DNA of 64,000 nucleotides from Halarcobacter ebronensis (GCF_013201825.1 NZ_CP053836.1:248001-312000), one strand, 5' to 3'. Counted from the first letter of the stretch, positions 1 to 9,015 are shown. Program-made: numbers and translations. The notes: generated by a model not told the origin, from the sequence alone.

Positions 1-581
1 ACGATTTTTATTGAAATAACAATTGTAAGGGATGATAAAATGAGTATTAGTGTATAAATTAATCTACTTTTAACCCCTCTTAACGTTGCGTATTCGCTGT
101 CATAGGATACACTTAATATATCTCTATAAAGTACTGATATAGTTAATAAAACGAATACTAAAAGTGTAATCATAAAAATAATATCATCATTTGAAACTGC
201 TAATAAAGAACCAAATAAATAACTCATTAAATCTGTATTATATCCAGGAGTTAAATCTACAAGCAATATACCAAATGACATACCAAGTGCCCATGTTAGA
301 CCAATGATAACATCTAAATTACCTCTTTGCTTATAGCTTAAAATTGCAATAATGATTGTAATAAATATAGAAAATATAGAAGTGCAGAGTAAAATAGGTA
401 AGCCAAAAAATATTGCTATGCCAATTCCTCCATAGGCACTATGGGCTATGCCTCCTGATAAAAATACCATTTTATTCACTACAATTAGTGAACCAATAAT
501 TCCTGAGATAATACCAATTAATACTCCTGATATAAGGGCATTTTGCATAAAAGTATAAGATAAAGATTCTAACATTTGCAT
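1..581 (-). CDS. znuB: Zinc ABC transporter permease ZnuB (partial, C-terminus beyond the window edge)
   Basis: Reading the minus strand from an ATG at 581 (or a second ATG at 575) gives an open, very hydrophobic protein beginning MQMLESLSYTFMQNALISG. It runs through several membrane segments and leaves the window at base 1 without a stop. The sequence GGIAHSAYGGIGIAIFFG and the run of short hydrophobic helices are typical of the ABC-3 family of metal permeases (ZnuB/MntB). Together with the ATPase and the binding protein it would move zinc, or possibly manganese, across the inner membrane. The 575 start gives a 7-base ATGTTAG overlap with the stop of the ATPase gene, suggesting translational coupling. 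About 190 residues are visible of the usual 260-280. Metal specificity is inferred from the neighbouring histidine-rich binding protein. Confidence 0.85.
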   Translation of the reverse strand, partial: MQMLESLSYTFMQNALISGVLIGIISGIIGSLIVVNKMVFLSGGIAHSAYGGIGIAIFFGLPILLCTSIFSIFITIIIAILSYKQRGNLDVIIGLTWALGMSFGILLVDLTPGYNTDLMSYLFGSLLAVSNDDIIFMITLLVFVLLTISVLYRDILSVSYDSEYATLRGVKSRLIYTLILILSSLTIVISIKI

Positions 582-1318
582 TTCCCTAACATCTCTAAAA
601 GTTCAATTTCACATATATGAGAATTGATATTTTGAAATTCACTTTTCATTCTACTTAAATCATGAAAAGTAAGTTTTTTATTTATATATACTGCTTTTGT
701 TGCATATTTTAAGACAATTGAAATATCATGGCTTACAACAATTATAGTTATCTCTTGGGAGAGTTCTTTAAGTACACTATAGATCTGTTCACAGCCTTGT
801 AAATCGATATTTGATGTAGGTTCATCAAGTAATAAAATAGATGGATTTGAAAATAGAGCTCGTGCAATAAGAACCCTTTGCCTCTGCCCTCCTGATAAGT
901 TAGAGATTTTATAATTAAAGAAATCCTTCATACCTACTTTTTCTAAAGCATCTAAAGCATTTCTTTTTTCATCTTTTTTATACCCAAAGAGTCTTTTTTT
1001 AAAGGAGTTTTGTCCCATCATTACAACTTCTAAAACTTTTATAGGAAAGTCAATGTTTATATTTGTATTTTGTGGGACATAACCAATATTTTGTAATTCA
1101 TTTAAATAGGGGTTTCCAAAAATCTCAATTTTCCCTTTTTGCAAAGGGTTTATTCCTAAAATTATTTTAAGAAGAGTACTTTTCCCTCCACCATTTGGTC
1201 CAAGAATTGTTAGAAACTCATTTTTTTTAATTTCCAAATTTATATTTTCTAAAACAACCTCTTTTTCATATTTGAAAAAAAGGTTGTTTATGGTTAGAAC
1301 ATTAGTTGATGTTATCAA
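569..1318 (-). CDS. znuC: Zinc ABC transporter ATP-binding protein ZnuC
   Basis: This 249-residue ATPase energises the zinc importer. It carries a Walker A motif (GPNGGGKST, about residue 41), a Q-loop region (YVPQNT), the ABC signature LSGGQRQR, Walker B ILLLDEPTS and the switch histidine in VVSHD, in the expected order. Its length matches ZnuC/MntB-type ATPases, which often end in a short cysteine- or histidine-containing tail; here the tail is CKC. The start used is a TTG at 1318, inside the last codons of znuA (17-base overlap); no ATG lies close by. The gene sits between znuA and znuB in one minus-strand operon. Substrate assignment rests on the partner binding protein. Confidence 0.9.
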   Translation of the reverse strand: MITSTNVLTINNLFFKYEKEVVLENINLEIKKNEFLTILGPNGGGKSTLLKIILGINPLQKGKIEIFGNPYLNELQNIGYVPQNTNINIDFPIKVLEVVMMGQNSFKKRLFGYKKDEKRNALDALEKVGMKDFFNYKISNLSGGQRQRVLIARALFSNPSILLLDEPTSNIDLQGCEQIYSVLKELSQEITIIVVSHDISIVLKYATKAVYINKKLTFHDLSRMKSEFQNINSHICEIELLEMLGKCKC

Positions 1319-2579
1319 TTGCTTTAGCCATTTTTATTAGATTTTCAGACCAATTTGCAGATAAAGGAGTCTCTTTTATAACTTTAATATTAAGTTCACT
1401 TGCAATTGCTTTTGCACTTTTATCAGAAAACTCTTCTTGTGCAAAAATTGCTTTTACATTCTCCTCTTTTGCTTCATCTATTATTTTTTCAAGCATTTTT
1501 GGCTTTGGTTCTTTCCCTTCAACTTCAATAGGAAATTGAACTAAATCATAATCTCTAGCAAAATATCCCCAAGAAGGATGAAAAACCATAAATTTAGATT
1601 TTTTAGGAATATTTGATAATATTTTTCTAATAGTAGAATCAGTTTTATCAATCTCAGCTAAAAATGTTTTATAGTTTGTTTCATAATATTTTTTATTTTT
1701 CCCATCAACTTTAACTAAAGCATCAAAAATATTTTTAGCCATAATTTTTACATTTGCTGGGCTAGTCCAAGTGTGTGGATCAAACTCTCCATGATGATGG
1801 TGCTCATGTTCACTCTCTTCTGGATGTGTTAATGAAGCTTCTATATCATTCTTGTTAATGTCTTTAAAAAAGTGTTCGTGTCCTTCAAACTCTGTTGGCA
1901 TATGCTCTGTAAAAAATAGATATTTTCCATCTTCTTTAATATCAATTTTAAATGTTGATACCTCTTTGTTTTTATCAAAATTTAATTCATAAAAACTATT
2001 TGGATTTAATTTATAGTTATCTTCTACTTCAGTGATATTTGGTGAAGAGAACTCTTTTTTTGCTTCCTCTTCATATTGTTCAATAGTTGAAGTATCTTTT
2101 GAAGCTTTTTTTATTAAAAATTTCATACTAGGTTCGGCATATTTACCTTCAACTTTAGAAAAACTCCAAGAGTAAACACCTTTTTTTAAATCAAAAAGTC
2201 CAGCCCATTCGTATGGCAAATCAACTTCACTTGTTTCATGATGATGGTGGTGATGTGCAGGCATTTTTAAAAATTCTATACCTTTAGTCATATCAATAAA
2301 CTGCATAGTTGAATTTTGATTAGCAAATTTATCTAACCAAGCATTTTCAAACTCTATTTTGATTGGAAAATAAAGTTGAGCTTTTGTTATTGCCTTCATT
2401 TGAGAAGGTTTTGGTTCGTAAGAGTGGGGATCACTTCCTGGCTTAACCATAGCAGTAACTGTAACTTTATCCCCTCCAATTTTTTCAACAAATGTTTTTT
2501 GAGGTAAAATACTAACTACAATATCTATTTTTGCGAATAAGAATGTAGAAAGAAGAAGAATTGAAATTATGTATTTCAT
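1302..2579 (-). CDS. znuA: Zinc-binding periplasmic protein ZnuA with a large inserted domain
   Basis: This is the periplasmic solute-binding protein of a cluster A-I (ZnuA/TroA) metal transporter. The ATG at 2579 is preceded by AAGGA and starts a clear signal peptide (MKYIISILLLSTFLFA). Family landmarks are VKPGSDPHSYEPKPSQ near the N-terminus, DPHTWTSP in the middle, FHPSWGYFARDY and AQEEFSDKSAKAIA. At about 425 residues it is much longer than the usual 290-320. The extra 140-150 residues lie between a run of six histidines (about residue 110) and a second histidine cluster EHEHHHH (about residue 258). They include EWAGLFDLKKGVYSW, EGKYAEPSMK and FFTEHMPTEFEGHEHFF, so the insert looks like its own folded, metal-associated domain. 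The six histidines are natural coding sequence, not a purification tag. Two copies of one palindrome flank its promoter. Confidence 0.9.
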   Translation of the reverse strand: MKYIISILLLSTFLFAKIDIVVSILPQKTFVEKIGGDKVTVTAMVKPGSDPHSYEPKPSQMKAITKAQLYFPIKIEFENAWLDKFANQNSTMQFIDMTKGIEFLKMPAHHHHHHETSEVDLPYEWAGLFDLKKGVYSWSFSKVEGKYAEPSMKFLIKKASKDTSTIEQYEEEAKKEFSSPNITEVEDNYKLNPNSFYELNFDKNKEVSTFKIDIKEDGKYLFFTEHMPTEFEGHEHFFKDINKNDIEASLTHPEESEHEHHHHGEFDPHTWTSPANVKIMAKNIFDALVKVDGKNKKYYETNYKTFLAEIDKTDSTIRKILSNIPKKSKFMVFHPSWGYFARDYDLVQFPIEVEGKEPKPKMLEKIIDEAKEENVKAIFAQEEFSDKSAKAIASELNIKVIKETPLSANWSENLIKMAKAIDNIN

Positions 2580-2602
2580 ATATGTTCCTTTTAATATATA
2601 TT

Positions 2603-2615
2603 GCAACTAAGTTGC
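2603..2615. promoter_or_regulatory. Palindromic operator 1, znuA leader
   Basis: GCAACTAAGTTGC is a perfect inverted repeat around a central base and is the exact reverse complement of operator 2. It lies 24 bases upstream of the znuA start codon and downstream of the TATAAT-like -10 box of znuA (2639-2644, minus strand), where bound protein would block elongation. The regulator is not in the window; a zinc-sensing repressor such as Zur is a reasonable guess, but the motif does not match a Zur box I can name. Confidence 0.6.
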
Positions 2616-2643
2616 GTTTGAATATTACTGCAAGAAAAATTAT

Positions 2644-2660
2644 ATGCAACTTAGTTGCAT
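2644..2660. promoter_or_regulatory. Palindromic operator 2 between znuA and the methyltransferase
   Basis: ATGCAACTTAGTTGCAT is a perfect 17-base palindrome with the same core as operator 1; the two centres are 43 bp apart, about four helical turns. It abuts the znuA -10 box (2639-2644) and covers the -35 position of a promoter reading the other way (TATAAT at 2671-2676), so one protein could control both the zinc operon and the divergent methyltransferase gene. Confidence 0.65.
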
Positions 2661-2726
2661 TTATTAATTGTATAATAAAATATTTAATCAACAAAAAAAT
2701 ATTAAAATAAAAAATTAGGAGAGTTA

Positions 2727-3329
2727 ATGAGTCAACAACACTTTTGGAATGAAAAATTTTCAAGACAAGGATATCTTTACGGGAAAAAACCAAATGCTTT
2801 TATAGAGTCTTGTTCCCACCTCTTTAATAGAGAAAAAGCTTTTTTATGTTTAGGTGAGGGAGAAGGTAGAAATGCAATTTTTTTTGCAAAGAAGGGTTTT
2901 GATGTGATGGCACTTGATGCCTCTGACATAGCACTTAAAAAACTTCAAGAGTTTGCATCTTTTGAGAGTGTTCATGTAAAAACAAAATGTATAGATTTAA
3001 ATGAATGGGAGCCAAATAAGGCGTATGGTTCAATCGTAGCTTCTTATCTTCATATGCATAAAAGTGATAGGGATGTTCTATTTAAAAAAATTGAAGATAC
3101 TTTAGAAGAGGGAGGTTATTTTATAGGAGAGTTTTTTTCTACTAAACAGTTATCTTACAACAGTGGTGGTCCAAAAGATATTGATTTACTATATACCATA
3201 GAAGATTTTTTGAATAGATTTTTATATTGTAAAAAACTTAAGCTTGAAGAGCTAATTACCAAGTTAGACGAAGGAAAAGGCCATCAAGGTGAAGCAAGTG
3301 TCATTAGAGTTATTTTACAAAAAATATAG
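2727..3329 (+). CDS. TehB-like SAM-dependent methyltransferase
   Basis: This 200-residue class I methyltransferase has the glycine-rich SAM loop LCLGEGEGRNAIFFAKKG (about residues 40-57) and the acidic strand-2 end VMALDASDIAL. The opening HFWNEKFSRQGYLYGKKPN is typical of the TehB/thiopurine methyltransferase-like group. Some members act on tellurite or other chalcogen compounds, others on small thiols; the substrate here cannot be read from sequence. A good ribosome binding site (AGGAGAG) lies just upstream of the ATG. The gene diverges from znuA and shares the palindrome-bearing intergenic region, so it may belong to the same metal-responsive regulon. That link is inference. Confidence 0.8.
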   Translation: MSQQHFWNEKFSRQGYLYGKKPNAFIESCSHLFNREKAFLCLGEGEGRNAIFFAKKGFDVMALDASDIALKKLQEFASFESVHVKTKCIDLNEWEPNKAYGSIVASYLHMHKSDRDVLFKKIEDTLEEGGYFIGEFFSTKQLSYNSGGPKDIDLLYTIEDFLNRFLYCKKLKLEELITKLDEGKGHQGEASVIRVILQKI

Positions 3330-3427
3330 TTTTTTGTTTTTACAAGATTTTAAAGAGCTTTTTAATATACTCTTTGCTTAACTAAATAATAAACAATACT
3401 TATTTTATAGGGAATATAGATACTTAT

Positions 3428-6400
3428 ATGATTGAAAAAATAAAAGAAATAATAGAAAATAGAGTCTTAATTATAGATGGTGCAATGGGAACCCAACTTC
3501 AAATTGCAGATATTAAAAATGAATCTTGGCAATATGAAGGTAAAGATTTAGAAGGGTGTAATGAATTATTAAACTTAACTGCACCAAATATCTTAGAGGG
3601 AATTCATGATGCTTATGCTATTGCAGGGGCTGATTTAATCACTACAAATACTTTTGGTTCTATGCCTTGGGTATTAGAAGAGTATGGAATAGCAAAAACC
3701 TCTTATGAGCTTTCAAAACTGGGTGCACAACTTGTAAAAAAAAGTTGTGAGAAGTTTAGTACTAAAGAGAAACCTAGATTTGTTTTAGGTTCAATTGGTC
3801 CTGGAACAAAACTTCCTAGTCTTGGACATATAACTTATGATGAGATGTTTGAAGGGTATAAGATTATGGCTCAAGGTCTTGTTGATGGAGGATGTGACAT
3901 CTTCTTACTTGAGACTTGCCAAGATCCTCTTCAAATAAAAGCTGCACTTCATGCTTTAAAAGAGGTTTCTCCACAAACTCCTATTATGGTTTCTGTAACC
4001 ATTGAGTTAAGTGGAACAATGCTTATTGGGACAGATGCAATGACAATTGCAGCTATTATGGCTCCTTTTAATATTTTATCTTTAGGGTTTAACTGTGGAA
4101 CAGGACCAAAACAGGTACATAAACATGTAAAAGCTCTAAGTGAAGTTTGCAGATTCCCGATATCAGTTCACTCAAATGCAGGTCTTCCTCAAAATAGAGG
4201 TGGAGTAACTTATTATCCAATGCAGCCAAAAGAGTTTACCGAGCTTAGTATTGAGTTTTTAGAGTTTAATGGAGTCTCTTTTTTAGGTGGTTGTTGTGGA
4301 ACAACACCAGCACACATTGAAGCTTTGGCAAAAGAGGCTTCAAAGATAAAACCAAAAAAACCAAGTGGCTTTTTAAAAGCTTCATTGGCATCACTGTTTA
4401 ATGTAGTTCCCCTAAAACAAGATCCAGCACCGCTTCTAATAGGGGAGAGATCTAATGCAACAGGAAGTAAAGCCTTTAGAGAACTTCTAAAAGCAAATGA
4501 TTATGAGGGAACATTATCTGTTGGTCAACAACAAGTAAGAGCAGGAGCACATGTAATTGATGTTTCTGTCGGATTTGCTGGACGTGATGAAAGAGAAGAT
4601 ATGAATAAAGTTGTATCTTTATATTCTCAAAAAGTTGCACTTCCACTTATGCCAGACTCAACGCAACTTCCAGCTCTTGAAGAGGCTTTAAAACAGATTG
4701 GTGGAAGACCAATAATTAACTCAGTTAATCTTGAAGATGGGGAAGAGAAATTTGATGCAGTTTGTAATTTAGCCAAAAAGTTTGGTGCAGCACTTGTTTG
4801 TTTAGTTATTGATGAAGTTGGAATGGCAAAAACAAAGAATAGAAAACTTGAAGTTGCAGAAAGAATCTATGATTTATGTGTAAATAGACATGGCTTTAAT
4901 CCAGATGATTTAGTTTTTGATATGCTTACGTTTACTATTGGTTCAGGGGATGATGAGTATAGAACAGCAGGAATGGAAACCCTTGAAGCAATCAGAGAGT
5001 TTCAACTGCGTCATCCAGAAGTGGGTACCACTTTAGGACTATCAAATATCTCTTTTGGATTATCAATAAATGCAAGAATATATTTAAACTCAATCTATCT
5101 TGATCACTGTGTAAAAGCAGGGCTTACAAGTGCTATTGTAAATGTAAAACATATTTTGCCACTAAATAAAATAAGTGATGAAGATAGAAAAGCTTGTGAT
5201 AATCTAATTTTTAATAACCATGAAAATGGTGACCCACTTTTTGCTTTTATTGATCACTTTTCAAATGTGGAGTCGCAAGAAGACAAAAGTGATGAAGAGT
5301 ATGAGAAGTTGGAGTCAATAGATAAGGTAAAAAAACTTCTTTTAGATGGGGATAAAGAGAGAATGCTTCCCCTTGTTGAAGAGCTTAGACATAGTGTTAA
5401 CCCTGAGATAATAGTTAATGAATGGCTTATTGATGGAATGAAAGTAATAGGAGAACTTTTTGGAAGTGGTCAAATGCAACTTCCTTTTGTACTTCAAAGT
5501 GCTGAGACTATGAAAGCAACAGTTGATGCTTTAAATCCATATTTACCAAAAGAGGAAAAAGCAAGTGAAACCGTACTTGTATTAGGAACTGTAAAAGGAG
5601 ATGTTCATGATGTTGGTAAAAACCTTGTGGATATTATTCTTTCAAATAATGGTTTCAAAGTAATAAATATTGGAATAAAAGCTGATCTAAATGACTTTAT
5701 AATTGCTGTAAAAGAGCATAAAGCCCAAGCAATTGGAATGAGTGGATTGCTTGTAAAAAGTACCGCTGTAATGAAAGACAATCTTGAAGAGCTTCAAAAA
5801 CAAGGAATAGATATTCCTGTACTTTTAGGAGGAGCTGCCCTTACAAAAAGTTTTGTAAATGATTATTGCAGACCTATCTATGATGGTCCAATTTTCTATT
5901 GTAGAGATGCTTTTGATGGTGTTGTATCTATGCAAAGAATTGAAAGTGGCGAGTTAGATAACACCACTTTAGCAGCAGATTTAATAGATGAAGATGCAAT
6001 AGCAAAAAATGAAGAGCAAGAGATTATTGTAAAAGAGTCTGATGTTGAACTTCCTGAAGAGTCTACTTTTACTTTTCCTCCTCTTTGGGGAAGAGTTGCA
6101 CAAAATAAAAATATGATAAATAAAGAGCTTAGTTTTAAATGGATAAATCATAGGGTTTTATTTAGACAAAGATGGGGATATAAAAGAGCAAAACAATCTA
6201 GTGAAGAGTTTTTAAAACATGAAAAAGAGGTAGTTGAGCCGCTATATGAAAAACTAAAAGAGCAGTTTATTTCTAAAGGTTTGTTTGCTCCAATAGCAAT
6301 ATATGCATATTTCCCTTGTATTGCAAAAGAGAATAAGCTTTATATTTTTAGTGAAGAGTATGCTTTTCATTCCCTTGAAGAGGCAAAAAAAGTACCACCT

Positions 6401-6898
6401 TTGGAAAAAGCAATAAAAGTTTTTGAGTTCCCAAGGCAAAAAAGAAAACCACATAGATGTATTGCTGATTTCTTTGCGAATAATAGACTTGATGTGGTTG
6501 CCTTTTCACTTGCAAGTGCAGGAGTAAAATTAAGCCCTTATGAAGCTAAGCTTTATAAAGAGAGTAAATTTACGGAATATTATCAAGTTCATGGATTAGG
6601 AGTTGAGCTAGCTGAAGCTTTGGCTGAGGTGATTCATAAACAAGTAAGACTTGATTTGGATATTGTTCCAAAAGAAGGACATACGCTAAATGATGTACAG
6701 ATGAAACAATATGTAGGGTGTAGATACTCTCCAGGATACGCTGCTTGTCCAGAGTTAGAATTAAGCAAAGATATTTTTGATTTATTAAAACCTGAAGAGT
6801 TTGGAATAACTCTAAGTGAGACTTTCCAAATTGATCCAGAACAGAGTACTTGCGCCATAATAGTGCCACATCACAAAGCCAACTACTACAACATCTAG
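3428..6898 (+). CDS. metH: Cobalamin-dependent methionine synthase MetH
   Basis: MetH transfers a methyl group from 5-methyltetrahydrofolate to homocysteine through B12, making methionine in the cytoplasm. All four modules are present in 1156 residues. The homocysteine domain (about 1-310) has the zinc-binding GGCCGTTP at about 287-294. The pterin domain (about 330-590) begins around LLIGERSNATGSKAFREL. The helical cap and B12 domain contain GDVHDVGKN, whose His at about 727 is the lower cobalt ligand. The C-terminal AdoMet reactivation domain includes RCIADFFANN and YVGCRYSPGYAACPE. Length is slightly below the E. coli enzyme (about 1227). The gene stands alone, with a hairpin downstream. 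luxS, which recycles the methyl cycle, is 2.2 kb away on the other strand. Confidence 0.97.
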   Translation: MIEKIKEIIENRVLIIDGAMGTQLQIADIKNESWQYEGKDLEGCNELLNLTAPNILEGIHDAYAIAGADLITTNTFGSMPWVLEEYGIAKTSYELSKLGAQLVKKSCEKFSTKEKPRFVLGSIGPGTKLPSLGHITYDEMFEGYKIMAQGLVDGGCDIFLLETCQDPLQIKAALHALKEVSPQTPIMVSVTIELSGTMLIGTDAMTIAAIMAPFNILSLGFNCGTGPKQVHKHVKALSEVCRFPISVHSNAGLPQNRGGVTYYPMQPKEFTELSIEFLEFNGVSFLGGCCGTTPAHIEALAKEASKIKPKKPSGFLKASLASLFNVVPLKQDPAPLLIGERSNATGSKAFRELLKANDYEGTLSVGQQQVRAGAHVIDVSVGFAGRDEREDMNKVVSLYSQKVALPLMPDSTQLPALEEALKQIGGRPIINSVNLEDGEEKFDAVCNLAKKFGAALVCLVIDEVGMAKTKNRKLEVAERIYDLCVNRHGFNPDDLVFDMLTFTIGSGDDEYRTAGMETLEAIREFQLRHPEVGTTLGLSNISFGLSINARIYLNSIYLDHCVKAGLTSAIVNVKHILPLNKISDEDRKACDNLIFNNHENGDPLFAFIDHFSNVESQEDKSDEEYEKLESIDKVKKLLLDGDKERMLPLVEELRHSVNPEIIVNEWLIDGMKVIGELFGSGQMQLPFVLQSAETMKATVDALNPYLPKEEKASETVLVLGTVKGDVHDVGKNLVDIILSNNGFKVINIGIKADLNDFIIAVKEHKAQAIGMSGLLVKSTAVMKDNLEELQKQGIDIPVLLGGAALTKSFVNDYCRPIYDGPIFYCRDAFDGVVSMQRIESGELDNTTLAADLIDEDAIAKNEEQEIIVKESDVELPEESTFTFPPLWGRVAQNKNMINKELSFKWINHRVLFRQRWGYKRAKQSSEEFLKHEKEVVEPLYEKLKEQFISKGLFAPIAIYAYFPCIAKENKLYIFSEEYAFHSLEEAKKVPPLEKAIKVFEFPRQKRKPHRCIADFFANNRLDVVAFSLASAGVKLSPYEAKLYKESKFTEYYQVHGLGVELAEALAEVIHKQVRLDLDIVPKEGHTLNDVQMKQYVGCRYSPGYAACPELELSKDIFDLLKPEEFGITLSETFQIDPEQSTCAIIVPHHKANYYNI

Positions 6899-6939
6899 AA
6901 GAAATTGTTATTTTTAGCTTATTTCTTCGTTAAACTTCA

Positions 6940-6985
6940 AAAATTTAGAGAGTTATTTACTATATGTAAACTCCTCCCTAAATTT
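6940..6985 (+). terminator. Hairpin downstream of metH
   Basis: AAATTTAGAG near 6941 can pair with the CTCCCTAAATTTT segment ending at 6985, with inner pairing TTTAC/GTAAA, followed by TTCTTG. It is AT-rich and lies between metH and the convergent membrane-protein gene, so it may serve both directions. Confidence 0.55.
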
Positions 6986-7030
6986 TCTTGTTCGCCTTGA
7001 ACTAAACTAAAACTAGCAATTTCTTGGATT

Positions 7031-7630
7031 TTACTTTTCTATAAAAACTTTTAATTGCTTATTATGAATTTTACTTAATAAAACTAAGGCTAAAATAGCT
7101 CCTATTAGTGCCATAAGCATATCACTTTGTGTATCCCAAATATCTCCTTGTGTTCCTAAAAAAGCACTTGCTCCTTGTCCACTTAGAATGGCTACCCACC
7201 ACTCAATTAATTCATAAAAAGCTGATAGAGCTAAACAAAAGCAGATTATAAAAAAAGCTCTCCATTTTGGATACAAAATTATATTTTTTCTAATAACAAT
7301 CTCCCTAGCTATCATAGCTGGAATAAATCCTTGAGCTAAATGTCCAATCTTATCATAGTTGTTTCTACTTTGGTGAAATAGCTCTTTAATCGTATCAAAA
7401 AGGGGTACCTCTGCATAGGTGTAGTGACCACCAATCATTAGAATAATACAGTGTATTAAAATAAGGGCATAAAGCAAAGTAGTTAGTCTAAAACTATTAT
7501 AGGTCAAAGCCAATACAAAAAGACCAATTATTGCAGGGAAAACCTCTAAAATCCAAGTAAAATAATCCTTTGGATTGATCCCTGACCAGATAAAAACAGC
7601 AAAAAATAGAGTAAGCCACAAATATTTCAT
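7031..7630 (-). CDS. YjdF/DUF2238 family inner-membrane protein
   Basis: A polytopic membrane protein of about 199 residues with six likely transmembrane segments. It carries the hallmark strings of the DUF2238 (YjdF) family: GGHYTYAEVPLFD, RNNYDKIGHLAQGF, AREI, SAFYELIEWW and FLGTQGDIWDTQSDM. Conserved His, Tyr, Glu and Asp residues inside or near the membrane suggest a catalytic or ion-handling role, but no function is established to my knowledge. I prefer the ATG at 7630; a TTG four codons upstream (7642) is possible but sits directly against the AAGG. It is convergent with metH and divergent from the next gene. Confidence 0.85.
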   Translation of the reverse strand: MKYLWLTLFFAVFIWSGINPKDYFTWILEVFPAIIGLFVLALTYNSFRLTTLLYALILIHCIILMIGGHYTYAEVPLFDTIKELFHQSRNNYDKIGHLAQGFIPAMIAREIVIRKNIILYPKWRAFFIICFCLALSAFYELIEWWVAILSGQGASAFLGTQGDIWDTQSDMLMALIGAILALVLLSKIHNKQLKVFIEK

Positions 7631-7707
7631 AAAATTTCTCAACCTTGATTTGAGTAATTTTACTATTAATTAGATAAAATATGATTCATTAAACAGTAGG
7701 AAGAGTT

Positions 7708-8214
7708 ATGACAAAAGAAAAAAGCATTAAAGAGAAAATTTTAGATTACATCTATATTTTATCAAAACAACCTATCCTCTTAAGAGATTTGTTAGAAGCT
7801 AATAGACAATATAATGAAGGAATGCATGTTGACCCTGCAAAGCTTGGATTTAGACTAAAACTTGGCAGAGCATATTTAGTTTATATAGGAATTGTGCTTT
7901 TAATTTTGATACCACTTTCTGCAATAACTCACAAACCCTTGGCAAATATTGACCCACATATATCTATTTTGGGAGCTATGGTTATTACAGCAGTTATTTT
8001 TATGGGATTTAATTTCTTTAGATCTAAAATGAGAGATGAAATTACATACAAACAGATAAAAAGATCTTGGGCTCTTAGATTTCCATATTTTCCTTATGAC
8101 GAATATAATAAAAAGATTGAAGAGATATATCTAAAAGCTATTAAAAGTGAAGTATCTAAAAAAGATTTAGAAAAATATATTCTTGACAATATAGTTGAAG
8201 AGTCAAACAGTTAA
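7708..8214 (+). CDS. Hypothetical two-helix membrane protein
   Basis: I do not recognise this 168-residue protein. It has a soluble, basic N-terminus of about 50 residues, two hydrophobic segments (about 53-72, YLVYIGIVLLILIPLSAI, and about 86-104, ISILGAMVITAVIFMGFNFF), and a charged C-terminus of about 60 residues rich in Lys, Glu and aromatic residues. The topology predicts both ends in the cytoplasm. It has a good ribosome binding site (GGAAGAG) and codon use like its neighbours, so it is probably a real lineage-specific gene. It converges on the tRNA methyltransferase gene with only six bases between stops. Confidence 0.7.
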   Translation: MTKEKSIKEKILDYIYILSKQPILLRDLLEANRQYNEGMHVDPAKLGFRLKLGRAYLVYIGIVLLILIPLSAITHKPLANIDPHISILGAMVITAVIFMGFNFFRSKMRDEITYKQIKRSWALRFPYFPYDEYNKKIEEIYLKAIKSEVSKKDLEKYILDNIVEESNS

Positions 8215-8220
8215 AAGATA

Positions 8221-8958
8221 TTAAAGCTTATCATAGATAGCTTTTGCCTCTTTATTCCTTTGTTTTTTTAATTCCATATCTATATATTTAGCCTTTAACT
8301 CTTTTTTTTGTTTTATGGCAAAGGTTTGTTTTCTATTTCCATTTGGATTTATCTCATATATTTCAAAACCAGCTTCATATAGTGAAAGTCTTACATTTGT
8401 GGCAATAGAGTAGGTGGTTACTATACAATCATCTTTTGTTGCTTCAAAAATATCTTTAAAATACTCTACACTCCAAAGTTCACTATTTACTTCAGAGCTA
8501 AAAGCATCTTGATAGACTATATCTATCTCTTTTAAAGTTTTAATATATTCTCTAGCATCACCAATAAAAAGTTCGATTTTTAGCTTATTTTTTTGATATT
8601 TTTTATTTTTTGAAAGTTCTTCAATAATAGATTTTAACTCTTTAAATTCTTCTGGATATTCAAAATCTTTTAAAGATTCAATTAATTCTAAATCAAACTC
8701 TGGAGAGAATATTTCAAGATTAATCTCAATATTATTCTTTTGTAAATAATAGATTGTGCTTAGAGTGTTATATCCAATACCAAAACAGATATCAAGTATT
8801 TTTAAATTTTTTTTATTTTTATGGTATTTTAAACTTGGAATTATATGTTTTGTAAATGCTTCTTGGATAGCCCCTGTTTTTAAATCATGGAAATGTTGAT
8901 TATATTTTGTAGAAAATAGCGTGTTAGAGCCATCAATAGTTTTTATAAACTCTTTCAT
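8221..8958 (-). CDS. mnmD: MnmC-type tRNA wobble-uridine methyltransferase (stand-alone methyltransferase domain)
   Basis: A 245-residue SAM-dependent methyltransferase of the DUF752/MnmC N-terminal type, which makes the last methylation of 5-methylaminomethyl-uridine at tRNA position 34. Landmarks are the opening DGSNTLFSTKYNQHFHDLKTG, in which substrate-loop residues are conserved, the SAM loop LDICFGIGYNTLS (about 53-65), and YQDAFSSEVNSELWSVEYF followed by TTYSIATNVR. The C-terminal FAD oxidase half of E. coli MnmC is absent, as in other stand-alone versions. The gene lies alone between a convergent hypothetical gene and luxS. Family assignment is firm; the exact tRNA product is inferred. 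Confidence 0.85.
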   Translation of the reverse strand: MKEFIKTIDGSNTLFSTKYNQHFHDLKTGAIQEAFTKHIIPSLKYHKNKKNLKILDICFGIGYNTLSTIYYLQKNNIEINLEIFSPEFDLELIESLKDFEYPEEFKELKSIIEELSKNKKYQKNKLKIELFIGDAREYIKTLKEIDIVYQDAFSSEVNSELWSVEYFKDIFEATKDDCIVTTYSIATNVRLSLYEAGFEIYEINPNGNRKQTFAIKQKKELKAKYIDMELKKQRNKEAKAIYDKL

Positions 8959-9015
8959 TGTAAATTACTTCTCTTAATGGTAGTAATTGTTGTTTTATAG
9001 TATAAAATCGAGATA

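Noticed and set aside
2227-2262. Run of six histidines in znuA resembling a purification tag
   Set aside because: It lies in the middle of a natural ZnuA protein, with mixed CAT/CAC codons and a second His cluster; metal binders of this family carry such loops.
3330-3427. Possible B12 riboswitch before metH
   Set aside because: Only 98 bases separate the genes, and I see no B12-box sequence; a cobalamin riboswitch is about 200 bases.
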